A stretch of DNA of 64,000 nt from positions 1 to 64,000 of the forward strand of contig JAZGEF010000059.1 in NCBI GenBank assembly GCA_036478595.1. Direction: 5' to 3'. Positions 43,355-52,156 of this stretch are shown here, one piece after another. The notes beneath the pieces were generated by a model. It saw nothing but the letters and a program-made list of their open reading frames with translations, had not been told where the DNA came from and searched no databases. The first letter of the stretch is position 1, and each line of letters begins with the position of its first letter. This DNA is from Granulosicoccus sp036478595. GTDB lineage: Bacteria > Pseudomonadota > Gammaproteobacteria > Granulosicoccales > Granulosicoccaceae. Position numbers and translations under genes: made by a program.

Positions 43355-46097
43355 GGTTAGCTAATTGAATTGCCGCCAGCACCTTGTGCGGTGTAGCCGG
43401 TAGATCAGAAACAATAGCCCCAGTGGCATCACGTATTGCGTTAAGAATTGCGGGGGCGGTGGGTATCAAAACATGTTCACCAAGCCCTTTAGCACCATAC
43501 GGGCCTTCGGCATCTTCCACTTCAACAATGATGTTACTAAAATTTGGCACATCGCCAATAGTTGGTATAAGGTAGTCGTGCAGATTTTCCGTTTTACCTG
43601 GAAGATACTCCTCCATCAGTGCCATCCCAATACCTTGCGCAATGCCGCCTTCAATTTGTCCTTCTACTAACATTGGGTTAATGGCCCGGCCTACATCGTG
43701 AGCTGCAGTGACGTGGTCAAGTTTAATCGTACCTAGCTTGGTATCAACCGTTAGCTCCATAAGCTGGGCTCCGTAGCCGTACACAGCATAAGGGCTACCT
43801 TGGCCTTGTTTATCTAACGGTGATGTTGGCGGATCGTAGGTTTCTTCGGCCATGACGGCGTAACCGAATTCGTTGGGTTCAATTTGTGATAAATTGATGA
43901 CCGAGGTTGATGCTCCATCATGCAACACGATCATTGAATCGGTAATTTCAATGCAGGCTTTAGCGCTTACGTTGCCCATACGTAAAATTGCTCTGCGTAA
44001 GGCTTCGCCTGCAAGTTTAGCGGCCATGCCGGTCACATAAGTTTGGCGGGAGGCAGATGTTTTGCCGCAATCCGGAGTTAGATCAGTATCACCACCAACT
44101 AGCGAAACAGTGTGCACGCGAACACCCAATGCGTCCGCCGCTATCTGAGTGATGACCGTATTGGATCCCTGGCCAATATCCATTGCACCTTGGTGTAAAA
44201 CCAACGTGCCATCAGTTTTTATCCCCATTCTAATAGTGGAGGGATTGGGCAGGGATGTGTTGCCGCAGCCGTACCAGCAAGTCCCTATACCAACGCCTTT
44301 GCGCAAAAGGCTCTGCGCCTCGCTATCGTTAAATGCACGAGCGCGTTCAGTTGCACTTTTCCATATTGGAGTTAATGCCTCTAAACACTCGACAATACCA
44401 ACACCGGTATTAAAAACTTGTCCGGTTACGGTGGGCTGTTGGTTGCGAAGGGCGTTGCGAATTCGAAACTCTAAACGATCAACGCCAGCAAGATCAGCCA
44501 ACTGATCAAACGCTGTCTCCTGTGTTACTGCTGATTGCGGTACGCCGAACCCTCTGAATGCGCCGGAGGGCGGTGTGTTGGTATGGATGGCAATACTGCG
44601 CGCTCTGTAATCAGGCACATGGTACGGTCCTGAGGCATGTACCGGCACCCGATTAGCTACCGTTGGCCCCCAGCTAGCGTACGCACCAGTGTTAAACGTG
44701 CCCTTAAAGTCGAAACCACTGAGCATTCCATTGGCATCACATCCCACAGTTAAGGTAATACAGGACGGGTGGCGTTTGGTTGTCGAGCGCATTGAATCAC
44801 CGCGAGTGTAATTAATGCCAACCGGCTTGTTGAGTATCCATGCGGCGAGCGCGATATACGGTTGAAAGGATATATCGAGTTTTGAGCCAAATCCACCGCC
44901 GCACGCAGATGGCATTACCCGTACGGACTCCAGTGGTAAATCCATAACCTCCGCCAGGCTCTCTCGATCCATTTGCGCCGCCTGGGTGCAACCATGAATC
45001 TCGATTCGATCAGCAACGCGTACGCAATATCCAGCCTCGGGCTCAATGTACGCATGCTCAATAAAGGGAGTTGACGTTTGTGTTGTCACACTGAAACTGG
45101 CACGTTCCAGTGCAGTATCAGTTTGTCCACGCTCCACATAACCCTCAATTAGCACATTACCTGGGCGTGTTTCATGAACAAGAATACTGTTGTCGCTAAT
45201 CGCATCCTCTGGTATCAAACTATAAGGCAAACCCTCCCAATGCACTGGCAGTGTGCTTTCATCAATATTCTCGAGCGCTTCAGCAGTACCAATGATTGCC
45301 GCAACCGCTTCACCACGAAACCGTGCCGTGTTCTCGGCAAAAACCACTTGGTCTGCAAATGGCGGGATAACGCCAAAACAATTACTACCTGGTATGTCCG
45401 CAGCACAAAGAAACAATTCCAGCCCTTCATAGGCGTTTATAAAGCTCTGGCTATCGCTAATCGTAAATTCCGCATGATGATAAGGGCTGCGAATGACTCG
45501 AACGAATAGGGTGTCAGCAGGAAACTCGTCGGCACCGTAGGCCAGTTCTCCGTTAACTTTTGGTGTGCCATCTAAATGTGGTATTGATGAACCGATTGAT
45601 TTTCCAGTATCAGGCTGTATTTTTACGTATTGAAAATTTTGGGTGTTAACTACTGCATCGACTATCTTTTGATAACCAGTGCAGCGACACAAGACGCCAC
45701 CCAGTGCGTTCTCTACTTCTGAGGTAGTTGGCGTGGGATTAACATCCAATAACGCCTTAGCCGACATCAGCATGCCCGGTGTACAAATGCCACATTGCGC
45801 CGCGCCATGATGGAGAAAACTTTGCTGCAACTGGCTTAGAGAGCCACCACTGCTTAATCCTTCTACGGTGTCAACACGTGTGCCATCAATCTGCGCTATC
45901 GGTACTAAACAGGAGCACGACACTTTACCGTCAATTAGTACCGAGCATGCACCGCAATCACCCGCATCGCATCCGACTTTGGTACCAGTAAATTTGAGTT
46001 GATTACGAAGCACATCAGACAATCGTTTTGTTGGATTGACCGCTATAGATACTGACGTGCCGTTAAGTATCAGTGTGACATCAATAGGTTTCATCAT
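43347..46097 (-). CDS. Molybdenum hydroxylase (xanthine dehydrogenase family), fused 2Fe-2S and Mo-cofactor subunits
   Basis: The 916-aa protein begins with the ferredoxin-like domain and its cluster Cys (GCDAGDCGACSVLIDG), then the second 2Fe-2S domain (CGICTPGMLMSAKALL, VLCRCTGYQKIV). From about 165 it is the molybdopterin-binding large subunit (HAYIEPEAGYCV, SACGGGFGSKLD, PSGAFRGFGVPQS, MDIGQGSN). The C-terminal EGPYGAKGLGEHVLIPTAPA holds the conserved active-site Glu. Such enzymes hydroxylate N-heteroaromatic rings with water. The downstream reductase and enamidase point to nicotinate or a close analogue. It overlaps the FAD-subunit gene by 4 nt. Confidence 0.88.
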   Translation of the reverse strand: MMKPIDVTLILNGTSVSIAVNPTKRLSDVLRNQLKFTGTKVGCDAGDCGACSVLIDGKVSCSCLVPIAQIDGTRVDTVEGLSSGGSLSQLQQSFLHHGAAQCGICTPGMLMSAKALLDVNPTPTTSEVENALGGVLCRCTGYQKIVDAVVNTQNFQYVKIQPDTGKSIGSSIPHLDGTPKVNGELAYGADEFPADTLFVRVIRSPYHHAEFTISDSQSFINAYEGLELFLCAADIPGSNCFGVIPPFADQVVFAENTARFRGEAVAAIIGTAEALENIDESTLPVHWEGLPYSLIPEDAISDNSILVHETRPGNVLIEGYVERGQTDTALERASFSVTTQTSTPFIEHAYIEPEAGYCVRVADRIEIHGCTQAAQMDRESLAEVMDLPLESVRVMPSACGGGFGSKLDISFQPYIALAAWILNKPVGINYTRGDSMRSTTKRHPSCITLTVGCDANGMLSGFDFKGTFNTGAYASWGPTVANRVPVHASGPYHVPDYRARSIAIHTNTPPSGAFRGFGVPQSAVTQETAFDQLADLAGVDRLEFRIRNALRNQQPTVTGQVFNTGVGIVECLEALTPIWKSATERARAFNDSEAQSLLRKGVGIGTCWYGCGNTSLPNPSTIRMGIKTDGTLVLHQGAMDIGQGSNTVITQIAADALGVRVHTVSLVGGDTDLTPDCGKTSASRQTYVTGMAAKLAGEALRRAILRMGNVSAKACIEITDSMIVLHDGASTSVINLSQIEPNEFGYAVMAEETYDPPTSPLDKQGQGSPYAVYGYGAQLMELTVDTKLGTIKLDHVTAAHDVGRAINPMLVEGQIEGGIAQGIGMALMEEYLPGKTENLHDYLIPTIGDVPNFSNIIVEVEDAEGPYGAKGLGEHVLIPTAPAILNAIRDATGAIVSDLPATPHKVLAAIQLANRE

Positions 46098-46933
46098 GGC
46101 TCACCAACCAATGAATCTATTGATCGCCTTAGTAGTTCAGCCGCTGACTCGTGACGATAGCCTGCTGTGGCCCGAACGTCGTCGATGGCTGTTAAGCCAC
46201 TAACATGACAGTGAGCCACCGTTGTGCTTAAATTTGCTGTGAGCGATTGTCCGATAAGTGCTTGTTCAAGTTTTGGCAGCCGTTGTGCCACAACCGAGCA
46301 CGACCCAACACTCAATGCTGCATCGACTATTGTATTTCTGCTGTCAACAGCGAGCCGCGACGCCACCATCGCTATCGAAATGACCAAATATTTGCGCGCA
46401 CCTAGTTTTAAAAAATTGGATTTACCCCTTGCAGATACTTTAGGTATCAATAAATCAATTACCATTTCACCGGCATCAAGTGCGGTTTGTCTATTGCCGG
46501 TAACAAAGTTTTGTAGAGCGACATCTCTTACGCTATCGCTTGATGACACGCGGACAATAGTATCCAGGCACAATAAGGCGGGTATGCCGTCAGCGGCGGG
46601 AGAGGCGTTACATATATTACCCACTAGGGTGGCGCGGTTTTGTATCTGCACAGATCCAACTTCAAGGGCTGCAAGTTTTAAGGCATTGAAGGCATCAGGT
46701 AATCTTGCATTAATAATATCAGTCCATGTTGCCAGCGCACCGATATGCCAATGCGTTTTATCATCATGAATTGCGCGCAATGTGCTTAATCTGGATATGT
46801 CGAGCACATTGCCAGTGGGTTGCGCGGCACCCAATGCTGGATAGAAATCAGTACCACCAGAAACAAGCGACCAATTATCACTGGCAAGAAGTGTGAGCGC
46901 TTCTTGGGTTGTCTTCGGTTGAGCAAATTTCAT
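46094..46933 (-). CDS. Molybdenum hydroxylase FAD-binding subunit (CoxM-like)
   Basis: The 279-aa subunit belongs to the CO dehydrogenase medium/xanthine dehydrogenase FAD family: FAQPKTTQEALTLLASDN, SGGTDFYPALGAAQP, IQNRATLVGNICNASPAAD (the TxGGN-like FAD motif as TLVGNICNASPAAD) and a CO_deh_flav_C domain. It passes electrons from the Mo/Fe-S subunit to an acceptor. It is the first gene of the minus-strand arm, 55 bp from operator candidate A. Confidence 0.9.
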   Translation of the reverse strand: MKFAQPKTTQEALTLLASDNWSLVSGGTDFYPALGAAQPTGNVLDISRLSTLRAIHDDKTHWHIGALATWTDIINARLPDAFNALKLAALEVGSVQIQNRATLVGNICNASPAADGIPALLCLDTIVRVSSSDSVRDVALQNFVTGNRQTALDAGEMVIDLLIPKVSARGKSNFLKLGARKYLVISIAMVASRLAVDSRNTIVDAALSVGSCSVVAQRLPKLEQALIGQSLTANLSTTVAHCHVSGLTAIDDVRATAGYRHESAAELLRRSIDSLVGEP

Positions 46934-46987
46934 CAGCGAAAGTACATCTAATTATTTGATGATGGATTCTGATAGTAAGAATATCAG

Positions 46988-47003
46988 TATATTCATTGGT
47001 ATG
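46988..47003. promoter_or_regulatory. Putative MarR operator (site A)
   Basis: TATATTCATTGGTATG on the plus strand; its complement CATACCAATGAATATA matches site B at 14 of 16 positions. It is 55 bp upstream of the FAD-subunit start. Confidence 0.5.
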
Positions 47004-47109
47004 CATTCAATAATTCCAGGCGCTTGGCGGGCTCTGCTATACATACTAGTGTTAATAGCGAGTTAAATTCAAAATATTCATGTAATTGACAGGCCAGAAT
47101 ACACATTTG

Positions 47110-47125
47110 TATACTAATGAATATA
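47110..47125. promoter_or_regulatory. Putative MarR operator (site B) on the -10 box of the reductase promoter
   Basis: TATACTAATGAATATA is a near-palindrome that begins with the TATACT -10 hexamer. A bound repressor would block RNA polymerase directly. Confidence 0.55.
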
Positions 47126-47256
47126 GACGCGAAATGTGCAATAAGGAGCTAGATTGCTTTCGAACACTACAATTGAGAAAATACACGCAATTAACACGAC
47201 GAAATTAGAATATACATAGATATTTGCGCTTGAACTAAACAACCAGGATTAGTCGC

Positions 47257-48735
47257 TTGACCAAAGACAAACTGAAGCCAGTGAAAATCCGATGTGATGC
47301 CTGTCCGGTGATGTGTTATGTCGCTGATGGCCGAACCGGAGCTTGCGACCGCTACGCCAATGAAGGTGGGCACCTTGTCCGCGTCGACCCCCTAACCATA
47401 CTGGCGCGTGGTGCAGGAGAGGCTGTGCCATTTCTAAATAATGAAGAACAATGGGATGGTAGTCTGGTAGCGTCGGCAGATCAATTTGTAACTGCCATCG
47501 GTGCGGGCACAACTTACCCAGATTACAAGCCAGCCCCGTTCATTGTTGGCAGCGCTCATGACGGCATTGATATGGTTACCGTAGTAACGGAGGGTATCTT
47601 CAGTTATTGCGGTGCCAAAATTAAAATTGATACCGATCGCCACATTGGCGCGGAGCGCAGCCTCGTGCGTGCCAAAGGAGAGCCGATTGGCCATGTCACC
47701 ACCGGTGAGTATGGGTCGCAAATGTTATCGATAGGTGGTGTTCATCATTTAACTGGCGGTAGCAAGAAGGAAGGCCGCATAAGCTGCGAATCGTTAATGG
47801 CCTTGTGTAACAGTGAAGCTGTTGAACTGACTGTGGACGGGGGTTCCGATCTTGTTGTCCAAGCGAATCAACCACCGGTAATCGATGGTGTTATTGAAGA
47901 ACGAATGCGAGTTGGTTGCGGCTCAGCTACGGTCGGCATGTTCGCCTCACAATGGAAAGGCCTTGTTGATGAAGTTGTTGTTGTTGACGACCATATCACT
48001 GGCGTGATGTCTGAACATCAGGCTGGCAAAGTCATTGGGTGGCAAAAAACAGGCATTAAAATTAATGGAAAAAAATCGACACCTGGGCGATATTTTCAAG
48101 TGGCAGAACCTGGCACGGGCTGGGGCGGAACCGATTTAACTGATCCACTCGCTATTTTAAAAGATTTTGATGCAAAGTTTGCCCGAACTGGCCAATCAAT
48201 GCTGATGGTGTCTACTACAGGTGAACATTTTAGTTACTACGAGCTCGATGACAATCTCGTTCCACAACAACTAGAGATACCTGAACGTTTGCAGCAGTCC
48301 ATCGGCAGAATAGAAGAAAACTGCGAACCGGCTTTGTGTTCGGTGCTATTCATGGGTGGAGCTGGCGGATCACTACGTGCAGGCGTCACTGAAAATCCGG
48401 TCAAACTGACCCGATCGGTACAACAAGCGATAACCCGTGTCACCTGTGCAGGTGCGCCTACTTTTCGTTGGCCTGGCGGCGGCATAACGGTTATGGCTGA
48501 TGTAACGCGTATGCCAAAAAATTCCTTTGGATATGTGCCGACACCCGCACTGGTCGCGCCGATTGAATTCACGCTTCCAAAAGCGGACTACCAAGCACTC
48601 GGTGGCCATATGAACTACATCGTTCCGATTGAAGATGCAGTAAAGGGTATTGTGGGGCCGCAAAACGATCACTTGTTAAAAGGCCGGGTTGGCGCTAAGT
48701 GGCATGCTGACAATCCCTGGCCAACTGGGGAGTAG
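47257..48735 (+). CDS. hnr: 6-hydroxynicotinate reductase family protein
   Basis: The 492-aa protein matches the 6-hydroxynicotinate reductase family known from Eubacterium barkeri, which reduces 6-hydroxynicotinate to 1,4,5,6-tetrahydro-6-oxonicotinate with ferredoxin. The Fe-S ligands are seen at the start (CDACPVMCYVADGRTGACDR). Further landmarks are VTEGIFSYCGAKIKIDT, MRVGCGSATVGMFASQW and CSVLFMGGAGGSLRAGVTE. It starts with TTG 47257, AGGA lying 9 nt upstream. In the plus-strand operon it precedes the UPF0280 and DUF1185 genes. An aerobic reductive route was reported for Azorhizobium, so the gene need not mean fermentation. Confidence 0.85.
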   Translation: MTKDKLKPVKIRCDACPVMCYVADGRTGACDRYANEGGHLVRVDPLTILARGAGEAVPFLNNEEQWDGSLVASADQFVTAIGAGTTYPDYKPAPFIVGSAHDGIDMVTVVTEGIFSYCGAKIKIDTDRHIGAERSLVRAKGEPIGHVTTGEYGSQMLSIGGVHHLTGGSKKEGRISCESLMALCNSEAVELTVDGGSDLVVQANQPPVIDGVIEERMRVGCGSATVGMFASQWKGLVDEVVVVDDHITGVMSEHQAGKVIGWQKTGIKINGKKSTPGRYFQVAEPGTGWGGTDLTDPLAILKDFDAKFARTGQSMLMVSTTGEHFSYYELDDNLVPQQLEIPERLQQSIGRIEENCEPALCSVLFMGGAGGSLRAGVTENPVKLTRSVQQAITRVTCAGAPTFRWPGGGITVMADVTRMPKNSFGYVPTPALVAPIEFTLPKADYQALGGHMNYIVPIEDAVKGIVGPQNDHLLKGRVGAKWHADNPWPTGE

Positions 48736-48738
48736 CCC

Positions 48739-49662
48739 TTGCCGCTATTTGATCTTCCATTGGTTAATCGTCTTGCTAATAAACGCCTTCAGTTGCGCCA
48801 TGGTCCTATCGATCTTATCATCGAAGCCTTTGGCTCTCCATACGATGTTGAGGCAGCCTATCAACAAGCTGTTTATTCATTTTCCACTGTGCTGAAGACA
48901 TTAGCGGGTGAGCTCAGCGAGCTAAGAAAGCCATCAGGCTCACACATACATGTATTTCAAGGAAAAATCGCAAATGTAATGGACAAGGTTGCGAGGGAAT
49001 TTTCTACCGATCATTTCGTCACACCGATGATTGCTGTTGCCGGTGCTGTAGCGGATCATGTTCTCCACAGTCTGATATTAGACCGGGTTTTATCCAAAGC
49101 TTATGTTAACAATGGCGGTGATATCGCGATTTATTTAAGTGAAGATCAAAGTTTTAATGTAGGTGTTTGCGCCAAGCCACACGATGGCGTTATTGTATCC
49201 AAGGCGAATATACTAAGCGATAGTGGTATTCATGGGATAGCCACCAGCGGTTGGCGCGGTCGGAGTCACTCGCTAGGCATAGCTGACTCTGTAACCGTAC
49301 TTGCGTGCAATGCCGCGGTTGCTGATGCAGCTGCTACCTTGATTGCCAATGCGGTTGATTTGCCCAACCACCCAATGATAAAACGAACAACCGCCACGCA
49401 ATTAAATCCGGATAGTGATTTGGGCGATAGAATGGTAACAGTTGATGTTGGGGCCCTTACGCTTGCAGAAACACAGAGCGCACTTGATTCTGGAAAGAAG
49501 CTTGCCCATCAAATGATCGATTCAAATCAAATAATAGGCGTTTACGGTCGCTTGAATTCTGAGATGTTTTCGCTGCATCCTTCGTTGCCATCGAAAAAGA
49601 CGTGTGAGTGGCCCCGTAAACCCCAATTTGATAACGTTGAAAAGGAACAAGCCCTTGCCTGA
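48739..49662 (+). CDS. UPF0280/ApbE-like family protein
   Basis: The 307-aa protein belongs to the UPF0280 family, related in fold to the ApbE flavin transferase: PMIAVAGAVADHVLHSLI, KAYVNNGGDIAIYL, GIATSGWRGRSHSLGIADSVTVLA. It starts at TTG 48739, with GGGGAG just upstream and 3 nt after the reductase stop. Inference: it may attach or insert a flavin into the reductase. Note the NGGDIA and ATSG motifs shared with ApbE. The function has not been established. Confidence 0.75.
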   Translation: MPLFDLPLVNRLANKRLQLRHGPIDLIIEAFGSPYDVEAAYQQAVYSFSTVLKTLAGELSELRKPSGSHIHVFQGKIANVMDKVAREFSTDHFVTPMIAVAGAVADHVLHSLILDRVLSKAYVNNGGDIAIYLSEDQSFNVGVCAKPHDGVIVSKANILSDSGIHGIATSGWRGRSHSLGIADSVTVLACNAAVADAAATLIANAVDLPNHPMIKRTTATQLNPDSDLGDRMVTVDVGALTLAETQSALDSGKKLAHQMIDSNQIIGVYGRLNSEMFSLHPSLPSKKTCEWPRKPQFDNVEKEQALA

Positions 49663-50239
49663 AGTTATTGTCAGAAAAAGCTTTATCACAATCGAAGAGA
49701 TTTTCCACGAAGGCGGCCCTGTAGCCGCTGTTGCTTTGCGCCGCTCGGTTGTTGGCTCTGTCATTAAGAACCCATACGCCGGTCGGTACGTCGAAGACAT
49801 TGTCCCCTTTATCGATGATTTAAAACCATTGGGAACCAGCATGGCACAACGCCTGATCAAAGCCTTAGGAGGTGATGCCAGTGTTGTCGAAGGCTACGGC
49901 AAGGCATGCGTAGTGGGTCAGGCCGGAGAAATAGAACACGGTGCGCTCTGGCACGCACCGGGTGGTTACTCAATGCGTGACAATCTCGCCGCATCAAATG
50001 CCATCGTTCCTTCCACTAAAAAGGTCGGTGGTCCGGGCACACGGATTGACGTTCCAGTCACTCACTGCAATGCATCCTATGTGCGATCACATTTTGATTC
50101 GATCGAAGTTGGTTTAAACGATGCACCCAAAGCGGATGAAATGCTGGTTATCCTGGTGATGACCACAGGTGCAAGAATTCATAATCGCGCTGGCGGGCTA
50201 GACGCAAAAGATATCAAAGGTGAGGATGGACTGAGATGA
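49655..50239 (+). CDS. DUF1185 ('amino acid synthesis') family protein, copy 1
   Basis: This is a 194-aa member of the DUF1185 family. Conserved segments are VRKSFITIEEIFHEGG, NPYAGRYVEDIVPFIDDL, EGYGKACVVGQAGEIEHGAL and NASYVRSHFDSIEVG. The start is TTG 49655 (LPEVIVRK), with GGA 8 nt away and an 8-nt overlap with the preceding gene; earlier in-frame GTG/TTG codons give an unconserved leader. It is paralogous to the next gene. The family is consistently placed in such clusters but has no proven activity; a step between tetrahydro-oxonicotinate and a dicarboxylate is conceivable. Confidence 0.75.
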   Translation: MPEVIVRKSFITIEEIFHEGGPVAAVALRRSVVGSVIKNPYAGRYVEDIVPFIDDLKPLGTSMAQRLIKALGGDASVVEGYGKACVVGQAGEIEHGALWHAPGGYSMRDNLAASNAIVPSTKKVGGPGTRIDVPVTHCNASYVRSHFDSIEVGLNDAPKADEMLVILVMTTGARIHNRAGGLDAKDIKGEDGLR

Positions 50240-50814
50240 AAATTCGAAAGATTGTAACAACAGTTGAAGAAACTCATCTTGAGATGGGTAAAAATATTGA
50301 TCCCCCAACCAGGCGAGCCGCTTCAACAGCGGTTATTGAAAACCCGTTTGCAGGAAAGTATCAGGAAGATCTAGCTGCACTCATGACTACCGGTGAACAA
50401 CTGGGGGCTCTACTAGGCAATAAGTGTGTTGACGCATTGGGTATTGAACCAAAAGAGGCTGAGAGTTATGGAAAAGCTGCAATGGTGGGTGAGAATGGAG
50501 AACTTGAACACGCCGCCGCAATCTTGCATCCAAAGTTGGGTAAACCGTTGCGCGCAGCGGTAGAGAAGGGCGCTGCATTAGTGGCATCATCCAAGAAGAT
50601 GGGCTCGATGGGGCAAGCACTTGACGTGCCGCTTGGGCACAAAGACGCAGCCTATGTTCGATCACATTTTGATGGCATGGAAGTACGGATTAACGATGCG
50701 CCGCGGGCGAATGAAATAATGGTATCGATTGTCGTGACGGATTCAGGCCGGCCTTTGCCTCGAGTTGGCGGGCTTGAGCATAGTGACGCCAAGGGTGAAG
50801 ACGGATTGCGCTAG
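50236..50814 (+). CDS. DUF1185 ('amino acid synthesis') family protein, copy 2
   Basis: The 192-aa protein overlaps copy 1 by ATGA. It shares with copy 1 the pattern IRKIVTTVEETHLEMGK, ENPFAGKYQEDLAAL, ESYGKAAMVGENGELEHAA and DAAYVRSHFDGMEVRINDAP, and the same HSDAKGEDGLR-like tail (DAKDIKGEDGLR in copy 1). The tandem pair probably forms a heteromer or is a recent duplication that has diverged. The function is unknown. Confidence 0.75.
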   Translation: MKIRKIVTTVEETHLEMGKNIDPPTRRAASTAVIENPFAGKYQEDLAALMTTGEQLGALLGNKCVDALGIEPKEAESYGKAAMVGENGELEHAAAILHPKLGKPLRAAVEKGAALVASSKKMGSMGQALDVPLGHKDAAYVRSHFDGMEVRINDAPRANEIMVSIVVTDSGRPLPRVGGLEHSDAKGEDGLR

Positions 50815-50834
50815 CGCCAATAAGATTGAGCGCT

Positions 50835-52016
50835 CTACGCACCCATAAGTTCTGGTAACCGTGTGGCGGGTGGTGTATTCCGGCTTCTGTGAGAACGAAC
50901 AATACCGTCAATGATCGTCATGCCAATACCGGGTAGATTCCCTTGGTGAATACTCTCCAGCATGTCATTTCCCGGCGAGTGTTGAGCCTGATCCAGCAGA
51001 ATAAAATCTGCAGATTTTCCAACTTCAATAATCCCGCTGTTGAGTTCCCGCATGCGGGCTGTATTGCCTGTGGCAAAACAAAAGGCAATTTCGGGCGGCA
51101 CATCTCCAAGGCTGGATAACATAGCAATCATTCGTAAAATACCTAATGGCTGTACACCAGAACCGGCAGGGGAATCCGTACCGAGTATCACTCTCTCAGC
51201 TTCTTTAATTTCGAAAGCGGTACGCATCGCAAGTAAGCCTGCACGCTCATTGCCGTTATGCACTATTTCAATACCGCGACTGCAACTCTCACACAAGCAG
51301 GTAATTTGATTGTCCGGCAGCGCAGTATGGCCACCATTGATATGGCCGATGATATCTGCATCGGCTTCAAGTACGGTGTCTGCATCTATTAATCCTGAAC
51401 CGGGAATCGATGGCCCACCTGTATGAATGGTAGATTGAATGCCGTATTTTCGCGCCCACTTAACCATCTGTGCTGCAGTCTCACCAGCCTTGACTGAGCC
51501 TAAGCCCACTTCTCCTAATAACTTAACGCCAGCATCAGCCAGATCCTTGAAATCATGTTCCTCCATACCTTCTTCAAGAACCGGGGCGCCAGCAAGCATT
51601 TTCACGCCGGAGGGGCGAAAATTTTCATACCAGCGTTGTGAGGCAATGGCCATCGCTTTTAGCCCGACGATATCTTTAGGCCGCCCGGGTGCATGAACTT
51701 CACCTGCAGATATCATGGTTGTAACACCACCGTGCAAACATGAATCTATCCACCCTAATTGCTGTTGACGTGGGGTGTAGTCACCAATCACCGGATGCAC
51801 ATGGCTGTCGATTAAGCCAGGTGATAGCCAATTGTTATTGGCGTTAACTTTCGTAGTTGCTTCAGCGGTATCTAGATCTTTTTCATAGCCAATACTGGTG
51901 ATGAGCCCGTCTTCACACACCACGCAATTACCGTCTATCAACGGTTCTTCGAGTTTGCCCGAAAGAATCTGTGCTATGTTTGTGATAACTAGTTTTTGCT
52001 TGGCCGTTGTGGGCAT
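50835..52016 (-). CDS. ena: Enamidase (amidohydrolase of nicotinate catabolism)
   Basis: The 393-aa amidohydrolase resembles enamidase, which opens 1,4,5,6-tetrahydro-6-oxonicotinate to 2-formylglutarate and ammonia. The metal-binding HxH is in LSPGLIDSHVHPVIGDY. TIHTGGPSIPGSGLIDADTV, DIIGHINGGHTALPD and ILGTDSPAGSGV carry the further His and Asp ligands. It is convergent with the DUF1185 genes and divergent from marR. It acts directly on the product of the reductase encoded alongside, which makes both assignments stronger. Confidence 0.85.
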   Translation of the reverse strand: MPTTAKQKLVITNIAQILSGKLEEPLIDGNCVVCEDGLITSIGYEKDLDTAEATTKVNANNNWLSPGLIDSHVHPVIGDYTPRQQQLGWIDSCLHGGVTTMISAGEVHAPGRPKDIVGLKAMAIASQRWYENFRPSGVKMLAGAPVLEEGMEEHDFKDLADAGVKLLGEVGLGSVKAGETAAQMVKWARKYGIQSTIHTGGPSIPGSGLIDADTVLEADADIIGHINGGHTALPDNQITCLCESCSRGIEIVHNGNERAGLLAMRTAFEIKEAERVILGTDSPAGSGVQPLGILRMIAMLSSLGDVPPEIAFCFATGNTARMRELNSGIIEVGKSADFILLDQAQHSPGNDMLESIHQGNLPGIGMTIIDGIVRSHRSRNTPPATRLPELMGA

Positions 52017-52114
52017 TGGCTTGTCTCTTAATAAGTAATATTAACTAAGTGATGCAGAATAGCTTGTTTTAAATAAGTCGTTATGAGTAAGTAAAATGTT
52101 ACAGATGTTGTTTG

Positions 52115-52129
52115 TATACTATCAATATA
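52115..52129. promoter_or_regulatory. Putative MarR operator (site C) between enamidase and marR
   Basis: TATACTATCAATATA resembles site B (TATACTAATGAATATA) with one base fewer. It lies 28 bp before the marR ATG and about 100 bp before the enamidase start. Confidence 0.45.
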
Positions 52130-52156
52130 TAGAGATGGGTCAAGTATAGAATTTCG

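Larger units (their letters stand above)
46934..47256. promoter_or_regulatory. Divergent promoter region of the N-heterocycle cluster
   Basis: These 323 bp separate the hydroxylase genes (minus) from the reductase operon (plus). Two inverted copies of a 16-bp palindromic motif lie here: site A at 46988-47003 and site B at 47110-47125. A good sigma-70 promoter faces the reductase gene: TTGACA (47086-47091), 18-nt spacer, TATACT (47110-47115). Site B covers the -10 box. Confidence 0.65.

Noticed and set aside
47030..47055. A fifth copy of the MarR-like palindrome (CATACTAGTGTTAATA)
   Set aside because: It agrees with site B at only about 11 of 16 positions, which is expected by chance in AT-rich promoter DNA.
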